This document shows, piece after piece, positions 10,114 to 18,596 of a stretch of DNA of 64,000 nucleotides (position 1 is its first letter; each line of letters starts with the position of its first letter). Under the pieces are notes generated by a model that worked only from the letters and a program-made list of their open reading frames with translations, was not told the origin of the DNA and did not search any database. The stretch spans positions 2,398,001-2,462,000 of the forward strand of contig NZ_JAJNAY010000001.1 of the NCBI RefSeq assembly GCF_021010565.1. Reading direction: 5' to 3'. A program made the position numbers and the translations under genes. Source of the DNA: Chryseobacterium turcicum (GTDB lineage: Bacteria; Bacteroidota; Bacteroidia; Flavobacteriales; Weeksellaceae).

Positions 10114-10320
10114 ATATAGATTATGAAATGTAAACTATTTCTAAATTTATTATAGATAACCCTAATTTAATTATTTTTTAATATTAGCTTGCAATAAACA
10201 ATCTACATCACCGTTGTTTAGGCAGATTTAAAGTTTTTATTTCTCAGTGTTTTGAAGAATAAGTATTTTATTTTTCTTTAATAAACTCTTTATTTTAATT
10301 AAAAAAATAAACTAAAAAAA

Positions 10321-12657
10321 TTGATACAGAAAACATCATTAAGGGCTGCAACCACTATCGCTGCAGTCTGCTTTAGTACTGTAGTTTTTGCGCAGCAGAA
10401 ATACTCGATAAGCGGTACGGTAAAGGATAAAAAAAATGGAGAATTGCTCCTCGGAGTTGCCGTAAAAGTTGCCGAAGACCCTACTATTTCAGTTGTGGCT
10501 AATGAGTACGGATTTTACTCGCTCTCACTTCCCAAAGGTTCTTATACTTTGGTTGTTTCAAGCCCGGGTTTTAAAGATTTTCAGCAGATTATTAATGTTG
10601 AAGATAATATTAAACAAAATATTGAGTTGAATCAGGAAGATGAGGAAAGAACAGCCAAAATTGATGAAGTCATTATTTCTGGTGTTAAAAAAGATAAAAA
10701 TCTTTCTTCAGCACAAATGGGAACTGAAACATTAAGCATTAAAAACATTGAAAAACTTCCCGTTTTATTTGGTGAAAAAGATGTGATGAAAACGATTCAG
10801 CTTTTGCCGGGGATTAAAAGCAGCGGTGAAGGAAGCAGTGGTTTCAGTGTAAGAGGTGGCGCCACAGACCAGAATTTGATTTTATTGGATGAAGCTCCTG
10901 TTTATAATGCATCGCATTTACTAGGATTTTTCAGTACCTTCAACAGTGATGCGCTGAAAGATGTGAGCATCATCAAAGGAAACAGTCCGGCTCAATATGG
11001 AGGTCGTTTGTCTTCTGTTTTGGATGTAAAAATGAAAGACGGAAACAACAAAGATTATAATGTTAATGGCGGAATTGGTTTAATAAGCAGTCGATTAAGT
11101 GTAGAAGGTCCGATTCAAAAGGAAAAGTCATCATTCATTGTTTCGGGAAGACGAACCTATGCTGATGTTTTTCTGAAAGCAACCGATGATTTCAAAGACA
11201 GTAAATTGTATTTTTATGATTTAAACTTAAAAGCCAATTATCAAATCAATGACAATAACCGATTATATTTATCAGGATATTTTGGAAGAGATGTTTTAGG
11301 TTTAGGTGATACTTTTTCTACAGATTGGGGAAATACTACCGCTACTCTACGTTGGAACAGTATTATCAATAGTAAATTGTTCTCCAACACGTCATTCATC
11401 TACAGCAACTACAATTATAATGTAAGTTTAAGCAGTAACAATAATACTTTCGGATTAGATTCTGAAATTGAAGACTGGAATTTGAAGCAGGATTTCACAT
11501 GGTTTGCAGGAAATAAGCATTCAGTAAAATTTGGTTTGCAGTCTATTTACCATACCATTACACCAAGCAGTGCTTCTGGAACAAGTGTGAGTAGCTTTCC
11601 TAGAAACCCGAGATATTCTTGGGAAAATGCAGTTTACATTAATGATGATTTTAAAGCAACTGAAAAATTAACGATTAATTACGGAGCAAGATTGGCGATG
11701 TTCTCTGTTTTAGGAGGTGATACTTTTAATACGTATGAAAATGGAGTTTTGACCGATTCTGAATTTTTAGAAAAAGGAAAATTTGGCAAAACTTATATCA
11801 ATCTTGAGCCGAGAATTACGGCAAATTACAGAATTAATCAGGTAAGCAGCGTGAAAGGAGGATATTCCAGAAACACTCAGAATCTTCATTTATTGAGCAA
11901 CAGCGGAAGCGGAAATCCTACCGACCAATGGATTGGGAGCAGCTATACCGTAAAACCTGAAATTGCCGACCAGATAAGCGCAGGCTACAGCCGAAATTTC
12001 AACAATAATAATTATGAGTTGAATGCTGAGATTTACTACAAATCAATGCAAAACCAAATCGACTTTAAAAACGGAGCGCAAATTAGTTTTGATACTGCTG
12101 CAGATGTAGAAAGCGAATTGCTATTCGGGAAAGGAAGAGCCTATGGTTTAGAATTAATTGCCAAAAAGAAAAATGGAAAACTAACCGGCTGGATTTCTTA
12201 TACTTTGTCTAAAACTGAAAGAAAAATAAACGGTATCAACGATAACGAATGGTATGATGCAAGACAAGACAAAACGCATGATCTTTCTATTGTGGCAACA
12301 TATCAACTGAATCCGAAATGGTCTTTTTCAGGATTATTCCTTTACAGCACCGGAAATGCAGTAACTTTCCCAACCGGAAAATATGAACTGAACGGGCAAA
12401 CTGTTTTCCAATACAGCAAAAGAAATGCCGACAGAATGCCCGCTTATCATAGAATGGATTTGAGTGCAACCTATGAACCTAGCTCTAACAAACGCTTTAA
12501 AGGTTCTTGGTCATTCGGAATTTACAATGTCTATGGAAGACAAAATGCGTACACAATAACTTTTGAAGACAACCCGGATAATCCGGGAACTACGAGAGCA
12601 ATGCAGACTTCGCTATTCCGTTGGGTTCCTAATATTACGTACAATTTCAAATTTTAA
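10321..12657 (+). CDS. TonB-dependent receptor with carboxypeptidase-regulatory-like domain
   Basis: A 778-residue outer-membrane receptor. A TTG start is used: the frame upstream has no ATG, and the TTG gives a good signal peptide (ending CFSTVVFAQQ). In order: CarboxypepD_reg-like domain (about 26-105, SISGTVKDKKNGELLLGVAV), plug domain (about 140-250, with GFSVRGGATDQNLILLDEAP and YGGRLSSVLDVKMKDG) and a TonB-dependent barrel ending in aromatic NITYNFKF. The next gene encodes a DUF4249 lipoprotein, a common partner of this receptor type in Bacteroidota, so the pair probably forms one importer. The ligand is unknown. Confidence 0.9.
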   Translation: MIQKTSLRAATTIAAVCFSTVVFAQQKYSISGTVKDKKNGELLLGVAVKVAEDPTISVVANEYGFYSLSLPKGSYTLVVSSPGFKDFQQIINVEDNIKQNIELNQEDEERTAKIDEVIISGVKKDKNLSSAQMGTETLSIKNIEKLPVLFGEKDVMKTIQLLPGIKSSGEGSSGFSVRGGATDQNLILLDEAPVYNASHLLGFFSTFNSDALKDVSIIKGNSPAQYGGRLSSVLDVKMKDGNNKDYNVNGGIGLISSRLSVEGPIQKEKSSFIVSGRRTYADVFLKATDDFKDSKLYFYDLNLKANYQINDNNRLYLSGYFGRDVLGLGDTFSTDWGNTTATLRWNSIINSKLFSNTSFIYSNYNYNVSLSSNNNTFGLDSEIEDWNLKQDFTWFAGNKHSVKFGLQSIYHTITPSSASGTSVSSFPRNPRYSWENAVYINDDFKATEKLTINYGARLAMFSVLGGDTFNTYENGVLTDSEFLEKGKFGKTYINLEPRITANYRINQVSSVKGGYSRNTQNLHLLSNSGSGNPTDQWIGSSYTVKPEIADQISAGYSRNFNNNNYELNAEIYYKSMQNQIDFKNGAQISFDTAADVESELLFGKGRAYGLELIAKKKNGKLTGWISYTLSKTERKINGINDNEWYDARQDKTHDLSIVATYQLNPKWSFSGLFLYSTGNAVTFPTGKYELNGQTVFQYSKRNADRMPAYHRMDLSATYEPSSNKRFKGSWSFGIYNVYGRQNAYTITFEDNPDNPGTTRAMQTSLFRWVPNITYNFKF

Positions 12658-12764
12658 TACATGCTAAAAATCTCATGTACTTAATAAAATATTTTAGTTT
12701 TTTTAATTTTAGTCTCAACTAATTTCTAAAATATAAAATCTAATTTCTAACTTCTATTTAATTT

Positions 12765-13574
12765 ATGAAAAATATATTTTTAATCATATTATCCCTGTTT
12801 TTGGTAACGTCTTGTGAGAAGGAAATCGACCTCGATTTGGATGATCAAAGCGGAAGTATTGTCATAGAAGGCAATGTAACCGATCAGGCGGGTCCGTATT
12901 ACGTGAAAATCACAAAATCGGTTGCTTTCACCCAAGCCAATCAATATCCGGCTATAGAAAATGCTCAGGTTGTTTTAAGCGACAATACCGGACAAACCGA
13001 AACCTTGTTATATATTGGAAACGGAAAATACCAGACATCAACTTTCGTTGGACAATCTGGAAGAACTTATACGTTAAAAATTCAGGCAGAGGGCAAAGAA
13101 TACACTTCAACAAGCATAATGCCTGCAGCGGTTTCTTTTGACGGTTTAGACCAAGATTCTTTTATGGTGGGTGGTGAAACCAGTTACACTCTTTTACCGG
13201 TTTTCACCGATCCTCAAGCTTTAGGCGACCGTTATCTTTTTGTATACTCAGTTAACAACAATCCTAAACAGTTTTTTTCTGAGTTTTCTGATAATGTTAA
13301 CAACGGAATGCTTAACCAAAGACCATTAATTTTACCCAACGACGATGGCGATAAACCAGACGATATAAAAGTTGTGGTAGGCGACACCATTCATGTAGAA
13401 ATGCAGTGTATTGATGATAAAGTGTACACATTCTACTCAGCATTGCTTCAGCTTTCGGGAGGTGGCGCTGGCGGTGGTGTTACCCCAAGTAACCCACCAA
13501 GTAATATTAGCAATGGCGCTTTAGGATACTTTTCGGCACATACCGTGAGGAAAAAAAGTATCGTTATTCAATAA
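12765..13574 (+). CDS. DUF4249 family lipoprotein, partner of the upstream TonB-dependent receptor
   Basis: A 269-residue protein with a lipoprotein signal (MKNIFLIILSLFLVTSC, lipobox LVTSC, Cys17), followed by the family's acidic opening EKEIDLDLDDQSGSIVIEG and a beta-rich body (VVLSDNTGQTETLLY). A Gly/Ser/Pro-rich loop near 225-245 (LSGGGAGGGV) precedes the C-terminal FSAHTVRKKSIVI. DUF4249 proteins sit beside TonB-dependent receptors in many Bacteroidota and probably act at the cell surface in ligand capture. It lies 107 bases after the receptor and is followed by a strong terminator, so a two-gene operon is likely. Confidence 0.85.
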   Translation: MKNIFLIILSLFLVTSCEKEIDLDLDDQSGSIVIEGNVTDQAGPYYVKITKSVAFTQANQYPAIENAQVVLSDNTGQTETLLYIGNGKYQTSTFVGQSGRTYTLKIQAEGKEYTSTSIMPAAVSFDGLDQDSFMVGGETSYTLLPVFTDPQALGDRYLFVYSVNNNPKQFFSEFSDNVNNGMLNQRPLILPNDDGDKPDDIKVVVGDTIHVEMQCIDDKVYTFYSALLQLSGGGAGGGVTPSNPPSNISNGALGYFSAHTVRKKSIVIQ

Positions 13575-13596
13575 AAAAACGAGAAAAATATAAATA

Positions 13597-13630
13597 AAAG
13601 CTATTTCATTAATTTGAAATAGCTTTTTTA
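13597..13630 (+). terminator. terminator of the receptor/DUF4249 unit
   Basis: A perfect inverted repeat, AAAAGCTATTTCA / TGAAATAGCTTTT with a short loop, is followed by more T residues. It starts 22 bases after the DUF4249 stop. Confidence 0.85.
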
Positions 13631-13748
13631 TTGTATTGATTTATAGAGCATTTATATCACTAAAAAATACGTTAACAATAATTAACACAATTTAAATGTA
13701 ACAAATATTCCCATTTCGGTGTCTTATAATTAAAATATGTAACTTTTA

Positions 13749-15902
13749 ATGAAAAAAATATTAGCACCCATTGCTTTATTAATAGGAACTCTGGCTTTTT
13801 CACAAGCTGCTAAAGATACCATAGAATCAAAAGTAAACGAAATAGAAGAAGTAACTTTTGTTGCAAGAAAGCCTACTGTAGAATCTAAAGTTGACCGTAC
13901 TGTTTTTAACGTTGCCAACAGCTCTATTCTTGCAGGAAATACGACTTGGGATGTTCTGAGAATGACCCCTTTGGTAAGTATTGATAACAACGACGCATTG
14001 AAAGCAGAAGGCGAATCTGTTACTGTTTACATCAACGATAGAAAATCTGTTTTTACAGGGAAAGAATTAAAAGAATATTTGCAGACAATGCCTGCAGATA
14101 ATCTGATGAAAATAGAGGTTATTACAAGCCCGTCTTCAAGGTATGAAGCTTCAGGATCGGTTATAAATATTGTTTTGAAAAAGCGTGATGATGAAGGTCT
14201 GAAAGGAAGCGTAACATTCAACAACAGACAAAACACTCAAAATTCTCAGTACACCAATCTTAATCTTAATTATCATAAGAAAAATTTCACACAAACCCTT
14301 GTAGGAAGTTATAGCGACAATACTTGGGTGCAAAGAAACTCATTTTTGAATACATTTTATGAAAATAATGTCGTTACTGAGGGATCTACGAATAATATCT
14401 ACAAAGGGAAAAACCCTTCTATATCTTCAACTTCAGAATATGAGTTGAATGACAAAAATACGATAGGCCTTATTTTAGAAGCCTATCAAGGTAAAAGAAG
14501 TAATAATTCAGACGCATTAGGAACTCGTTTTGAGAATAATATATTAGATTATTCTTATGATCAAAATCAAAACTCATCAACCTTAAATCGTACTTTTGGG
14601 ACCAATTTTTTCTACAAATATTATGATAAAGAAAAAAACAGAATTTTAGATATCAATTTAGGAACAAACTACGACGGAGAAGATGATAACAGTTATTTTA
14701 TCAAAAATAAAGTATCCTCAACTAAAACTGAGATTCAGGAAACTAGACTGCTTTCTGATGTTGAAAACCGAAATTATTACATCAAAGTTGATTACACTCA
14801 GCCTATAGGGAAATCAGGAGGTAATTTTGAAATTGGAGGTAAGATGGATTTTAATAATAATGTCATTCCCAATCAACTTTACGCAAATCAATTGAAAGGA
14901 TTAAGTACAGGAGACACCTTCCATTATCAGGATAATATCAACTCTGTTTATGCCAATTATTCTAAAACGTTCTTCAAAAAATTAGAAACAAGAATTGGTT
15001 TACGTTATGAGCATATTGATTACAAATTCCGTCAGGATGTAGCAGGAACATCACGAGATGAATCTTACGGGAAATTGTTACCCAATATTTTACTTAAATA
15101 TTCTTTTTCAGACAAATATGATCTGAGTTTAACGTATAATAAAAACCTTTGGAGACCATGGTATGCAGAATTTAACCCTTTTATGCAGCCTACCAGTGAT
15201 GGGTTTTATAGCCGTGGAAATATGGAGCTCAACCCCAACCCAAGTGACAGGTTTTACATGAAATTCGGGTTTTTGAAAAAGTATTTTCTTTCGGCAAGAT
15301 ATACTTTCACAGATCAAGATTATTGGACCAAAGATGTTATCGAAGGCGACAAAATTATTTCAGAGCCAGCCAATTTTGTAGGAAAAGTTCATAAATACAA
15401 TCTTTATGCAAACACCAATCAGTCTTTCCTTAAAAATAAATTAAACGTCAATTTAAGCTTCGGATGGAACTATCTAGACAATAGCGATTTTAACACAAAA
15501 AATGACTTAAACTCTGACAACAATTATATAAGTTATTGGGCAGGTTCTACCAACTTAACGTATACCAATCTTTTTAATAAAAATATTAATTTGAGCGCTT
15601 GGGTAGAAGTTTCTAATCAGAATAACGGAAACTCTGTTGCGAATAAAACCAATGTTTTTCATAATATTTCGGCAACAAAAATTTTCCCAAAAACTCAATT
15701 AGAGTTTAGCTTACAGCTGATGAATATTTTCGCAAGACCTACGTTTGATTCTACAACATTTAGTCCGACCGGAAGTCGGAGAAATTCAACAAGATCAGAC
15801 TGGTATGGAGCTTCGTTTTCTATTGTAAAGCGATTTGGAAACCAGAAAGTAAAAGAAAATACCAAAACCGATGTTGAGAAAAACAGCGGTGGCGGAAAAT
15901 AA
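13749..15902 (+). CDS. outer-membrane beta-barrel family protein (TonB-receptor-like)
   Basis: A 717-residue protein with signal peptide MKKILAPIALLIGTLAFSQA. Unlike the two receptors upstream it has no regulatory-like domain. It passes directly to a plug-like region (about 30-140: EIEEVTFVARKPTVESKVDR, then MKIEVITSPSSRYEASGSVI) and a large barrel with many N/Y/F-rich strands. The last 20 residues are Lys-rich and end in NSGGGK instead of an aromatic residue. The substrate is unknown. It is a single-gene unit with a terminator at 15926. Confidence 0.8.
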   Translation: MKKILAPIALLIGTLAFSQAAKDTIESKVNEIEEVTFVARKPTVESKVDRTVFNVANSSILAGNTTWDVLRMTPLVSIDNNDALKAEGESVTVYINDRKSVFTGKELKEYLQTMPADNLMKIEVITSPSSRYEASGSVINIVLKKRDDEGLKGSVTFNNRQNTQNSQYTNLNLNYHKKNFTQTLVGSYSDNTWVQRNSFLNTFYENNVVTEGSTNNIYKGKNPSISSTSEYELNDKNTIGLILEAYQGKRSNNSDALGTRFENNILDYSYDQNQNSSTLNRTFGTNFFYKYYDKEKNRILDINLGTNYDGEDDNSYFIKNKVSSTKTEIQETRLLSDVENRNYYIKVDYTQPIGKSGGNFEIGGKMDFNNNVIPNQLYANQLKGLSTGDTFHYQDNINSVYANYSKTFFKKLETRIGLRYEHIDYKFRQDVAGTSRDESYGKLLPNILLKYSFSDKYDLSLTYNKNLWRPWYAEFNPFMQPTSDGFYSRGNMELNPNPSDRFYMKFGFLKKYFLSARYTFTDQDYWTKDVIEGDKIISEPANFVGKVHKYNLYANTNQSFLKNKLNVNLSFGWNYLDNSDFNTKNDLNSDNNYISYWAGSTNLTYTNLFNKNINLSAWVEVSNQNNGNSVANKTNVFHNISATKIFPKTQLEFSLQLMNIFARPTFDSTTFSPTGSRRNSTRSDWYGASFSIVKRFGNQKVKENTKTDVEKNSGGGK

Positions 15903-15925
15903 AGAGTAGTTTTTTTATCATTGGA

Positions 15926-15959
15926 ACGGATAGTGAGTAATTCATTGTCCGTTTTTTTG
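15926..15959 (+). terminator. terminator after the barrel protein
   Basis: A six-base stem AACGGA (15926-15931) / TCCGTT (15949-15954) is followed by a run of T. The stem is short and the loop 17 bases, but the position and T run fit. Confidence 0.55.
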
Positions 15960-16067
15960 TCTTAATTTAAAAATACAATTGCAAAGAATGCTTTTTTTTA
16001 TAATTATTAAAATTTTAACACCTCAATGGCATAAATATTATTAGTAATTATAGTAAATACTGAAAGA

Positions 16068-16355
16068 ATGGAAAAAAGGTTACTAAATAATTACTTGGCT
16101 CTATGTGTGAAACAGCAGCTAGGTTTGAATGTAGATCTCACCGATCAATATGATTTTGCAGAAAATTTGGTATCGAAAAAAAGTATTATTGCGCCTACCT
16201 TTACAGATAAAGTTTTGTCTAATAATCAGCTTAAAATATTTTTATCTTCATTGATTACCGAATTAAACTACGAAAAGTGCAGCGCAGATGATATAAAAGA
16301 ACGCCTGGAAAATCTTAAAAAATCTCATCTTGAAGAAATTAAAAAGGTTGTATAA
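16068..16355 (+). CDS. small hypothetical protein, unrecognised
   Basis: A 95-residue soluble protein that I cannot assign. It is mostly helical by composition, with a Cys at position 13 and another near the middle, and ends in a charged helix (ADDIKERLENLKKSHLEEIK). No signal peptide or membrane span is seen. A strong bidirectional terminator follows the stop within a few bases. It converges on the signalling operon that starts at 23685 and ends at 16410; no functional link is implied. The terminator and typical codon use are the main reasons to accept it as a gene. Confidence 0.55.
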   Translation: MEKRLLNNYLALCVKQQLGLNVDLTDQYDFAENLVSKKSIIAPTFTDKVLSNNQLKIFLSSLITELNYEKCSADDIKERLENLKKSHLEEIKKVV

Positions 16356-16360
16356 ACACT

Positions 16361-16395
16361 AAATCCCATCAGAAAAACTGATGGGATTTTTATTT
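16361..16395. terminator. bidirectional terminator between convergent genes
   Basis: A perfect 12-bp stem AAATCCCATCAG (16361-16372) / CTGATGGGATTT (16378-16389) with loop AAAAA and T-rich flanks. It serves the small plus-strand gene and probably the signalling operon from the other side. Confidence 0.85.
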
Positions 16396-16409
16396 TTAAA
16401 GAAATTATT

Positions 16410-16781
16410 TTAAACTTTTTCTACTAAATACTTGGCTACTTTATCTTCTAAATCTTCAAGATTAAAAGGTTTTGCGACATAATCATCAGCCTGAGCTTCT
16501 TTCGCCAATGCCACGATATCGTTATTTGCCGTCACATAAATGACCGGAATCGATTGAAACTCCTCATGATTCTTTAAAAGTTTGGTAGCTTCTACTCCAC
16601 CAATTCTGGGAATCCAGTTATCCATGAGAATTACATCGGGTTTAAACAGAGAAACCTTTTCGATAATATCATGAGATGTTTCTGAAATTTCGACCAGATA
16701 ACCATTTTCTTCAAAAATGATTGCGATCACTTCCAGAATTGTTTTATCATCATCAAAAATCAAAATTTTCTTCTTACTCAT
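16410..16781 (-). CDS. single-domain response regulator (CheY-like receiver)
   Basis: A 123-residue stand-alone receiver. The acidic pocket is FDDD (residues 9-12), the phosphoacceptor is Asp54 in VILMDNWIP, the switch Thr lies in YVTANND and the conserved Lys in VAKPF. There is no output domain, so it must act by protein contact or as a phosphate relay or sink. It is the last gene of the minus-strand signalling operon, 33 bases after cheB, and is a plausible acceptor for either hybrid kinase of the operon. The partner choice is inference. Confidence 0.9.
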   Translation of the reverse strand: MSKKKILIFDDDKTILEVIAIIFEENGYLVEISETSHDIIEKVSLFKPDVILMDNWIPRIGGVEATKLLKNHEEFQSIPVIYVTANNDIVALAKEAQADDYVAKPFNLEDLEDKVAKYLVEKV

Positions 16782-16814
16782 ATTCTTATATTTAACTTTA
16801 ATTTGTTTAATTTT

Positions 16815-17387
16815 TTATAACTGATTGATATAATCTGCCAGATTATCGGGTCTTATAAGCAAATCATACTTTACGCCTTCCACAGCATGTTTGGGCATAT
16901 AATTTACTTCTGCCGTTTCCGGGTTTTGAATCCAGACTTTGCCATTATTTTTTTTAATGTAAGACAATCCTTCTACTCCGTCTGCATTGGCTCCAGATAG
17001 CAAAATTCCTACCAAAGTTTTACCATAAATTTCTGCTGCAGATTTAAAAGTAACATCTATTGACGGCCGAGAGTAATTCATCTTTTCAGAACTGTCTAGA
17101 GACATCATTTTTTTGTTTTCAAATAAAAGATGATAATCTGCTGGGACGATATAAATTTTATTTTTTTTAATATCTGTTTTATCATCAATCTCTACTACTT
17201 CTGTTGAAATAAACTGTTGAAGTAAAGTCTGCAAGATATTGGTTGACTGCGCTTTTCTGTGCAATACCAATATAATCGGAAAGTTTAAATTTTCATTTAA
17301 ATTTTTAATCATTTCTAAAATTACCTGCAGACTTCCTGCGGATCCGCCGATTAAAACCAATTCGGTATTTGAGCTTTCAGTATGCAT
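16815..17387 (-). CDS. CheB-type methylesterase domain protein (no receiver domain)
   Basis: A 190-residue catalytic CheB domain. The Ser-His-Asp triad is visible as Ser16 in IGGSAGS, His43 in LVLHRK and an Asp in SGANADGVEGL. Canonical CheB has an N-terminal receiver that controls the esterase; here it is absent, and separate receivers are encoded on either side. CheB demethylates or deamidates chemoreceptor glutamates, but no chemoreceptor is visible in the window, so its substrate may be the kinase's own signalling helices. It lies nine bases after cheR. Confidence 0.88.
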   Translation of the reverse strand: MHTESSNTELVLIGGSAGSLQVILEMIKNLNENLNFPIILVLHRKAQSTNILQTLLQQFISTEVVEIDDKTDIKKNKIYIVPADYHLLFENKKMMSLDSSEKMNYSRPSIDVTFKSAAEIYGKTLVGILLSGANADGVEGLSYIKKNNGKVWIQNPETAEVNYMPKHAVEGVKYDLLIRPDNLADYINQL

Positions 17388-17396
17388 GGTAAAATA

Positions 17397-18227
17397 TTAG
17401 TTATGATCTATTTTTTTCCAGATTCTCTGGTCATCAACCTGATGAAAATTTTTGTCTAATTTAGAAAATCTAATGGTTTCTTTTCCTCCTAAAGCCAAAA
17501 AGCCTAAATTTTCTAAACTGTTATCAAAAAGTTTGAAAACCCTTTCCTGCAAACCACGATCAAAATAAATAAGAACGTTTCTGCAGATAATCAGTTGAAA
17601 GCTGTTAAATGAACTGTCTGAAACCAAATTATGTGTCGATAAAATAAGCTTCTCCTGCAGGCTTTTATCAAATTTTGCACTGTCGTAATTCGCAGTGTAA
17701 TAATCTGAAAAATCTTTTTTTCCACCCGATAACCTATAGTTTTCAGAATATAGTTTCATTTGCTGTAATGGGAAAACTCCTGCTCTTGCCGTCTCTAAAA
17801 CCGAAGGATTCAGATCTGTTCCATAGATTAAAGACTTATGATACAAATTGGCTTCTTTCAATAAAATAGCTATAGAATATGCTTCTTCACCTGTAGAGCA
17901 ACCTGCCACCCAAATTCTGATTAAAGGATAAGTTCCCAATTGGGGTAATATTTTTTCTCTTAACCCTTTGAAAAAATAAGGATCTCTGAACATTTCGGTT
18001 ACATTCACTGTTACTTCTTCTACAAAACGCTTCAAGTATTCAGGCTCATTGATGAGGGTGTAACGTAACTCGGCAAAGCTCGTAAATCTGTCTATAAGGC
18101 AGATACGGTTTATTCTTCGTTTAAAAGAGGCTCTGCTGTACTCAGAAAAATCATATCCGTACAGTTCGTAGACATCTTTAATAAGATATTCTACCTCTTC
18201 ATCTTTTACAATACTTGGTTCGAGCAT
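17397..18227 (-). CDS. CheR-type glutamate O-methyltransferase
   Basis: A 276-residue protein with both CheR parts: the helical N-terminal domain (about 10-80, YGYDFSEYSRASFKRRINR) and the SAM-binding domain with IWVAGCSTGEEAYSIAILL (around 105-125) and LIICRNVLIYFD. Known CheR enzymes use S-adenosylmethionine to methylate receptor glutamates. The start lies directly against the stop of the upstream receiver gene, so translational coupling is likely. With the neighbouring CheB it would form a reversible methylation pair inside a hybrid-kinase system, as an adaptation device. That role is inference. Confidence 0.9.
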   Translation of the reverse strand: MLEPSIVKDEEVEYLIKDVYELYGYDFSEYSRASFKRRINRICLIDRFTSFAELRYTLINEPEYLKRFVEEVTVNVTEMFRDPYFFKGLREKILPQLGTYPLIRIWVAGCSTGEEAYSIAILLKEANLYHKSLIYGTDLNPSVLETARAGVFPLQQMKLYSENYRLSGGKKDFSDYYTANYDSAKFDKSLQEKLILSTHNLVSDSSFNSFQLIICRNVLIYFDRGLQERVFKLFDNSLENLGFLALGGKETIRFSKLDKNFHQVDDQRIWKKIDHN

Positions 18228-18596
18228 TTAAGAAAGTTTTTCGAGAGCTGTTAATAATAAATCAACGTTTATAGGCTTTGATACATAATCCCGTGCTCCT
18301 GCATCCAGACATTTCTGGCGATCTTCAGGCATTGCCTGTGCAGTAACTGCGATAATATAGACATCAGCAATCTCCGGTGTATTTCGGATAATTTTTATGG
18401 CTTCATAACCATCCATTTCGGGCATCATCATATCCATTAAAACTACAGAAATATCTTTATCACTTTTAAGCATATCAATAGCTTCTAAAGCCATTGTAGA
18501 GCTTTCGATTTGATATCCTCTTGCTTTCAGGGTCAGTTTGAGAGCAAATATATTGCGTGGATCATCGTCCACTATTAAAATCTTCTTATTCATCAT
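18228..18596 (-). CDS. single-domain response regulator (CheY-like receiver)
   Basis: A 122-residue receiver with acidic pocket VDDD (9-12), phosphoacceptor Asp55 in VVLMDMMMPEMDGYEAI, Thr in AVTAQAM and Lys in YVSKPI. The phosphorylation loop is almost the same as that of the last receiver of the hybrid kinase encoded just upstream (ILMDMMMPEMDGYETI), which suggests duplication within this operon. The start abuts the kinase stop and the stop abuts the cheR start, so it is tightly coupled at both ends. Confidence 0.9.
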   Translation of the reverse strand: MMNKKILIVDDDPRNIFALKLTLKARGYQIESSTMALEAIDMLKSDKDISVVLMDMMMPEMDGYEAIKIIRNTPEIADVYIIAVTAQAMPEDRQKCLDAGARDYVSKPINVDLLLTALEKLS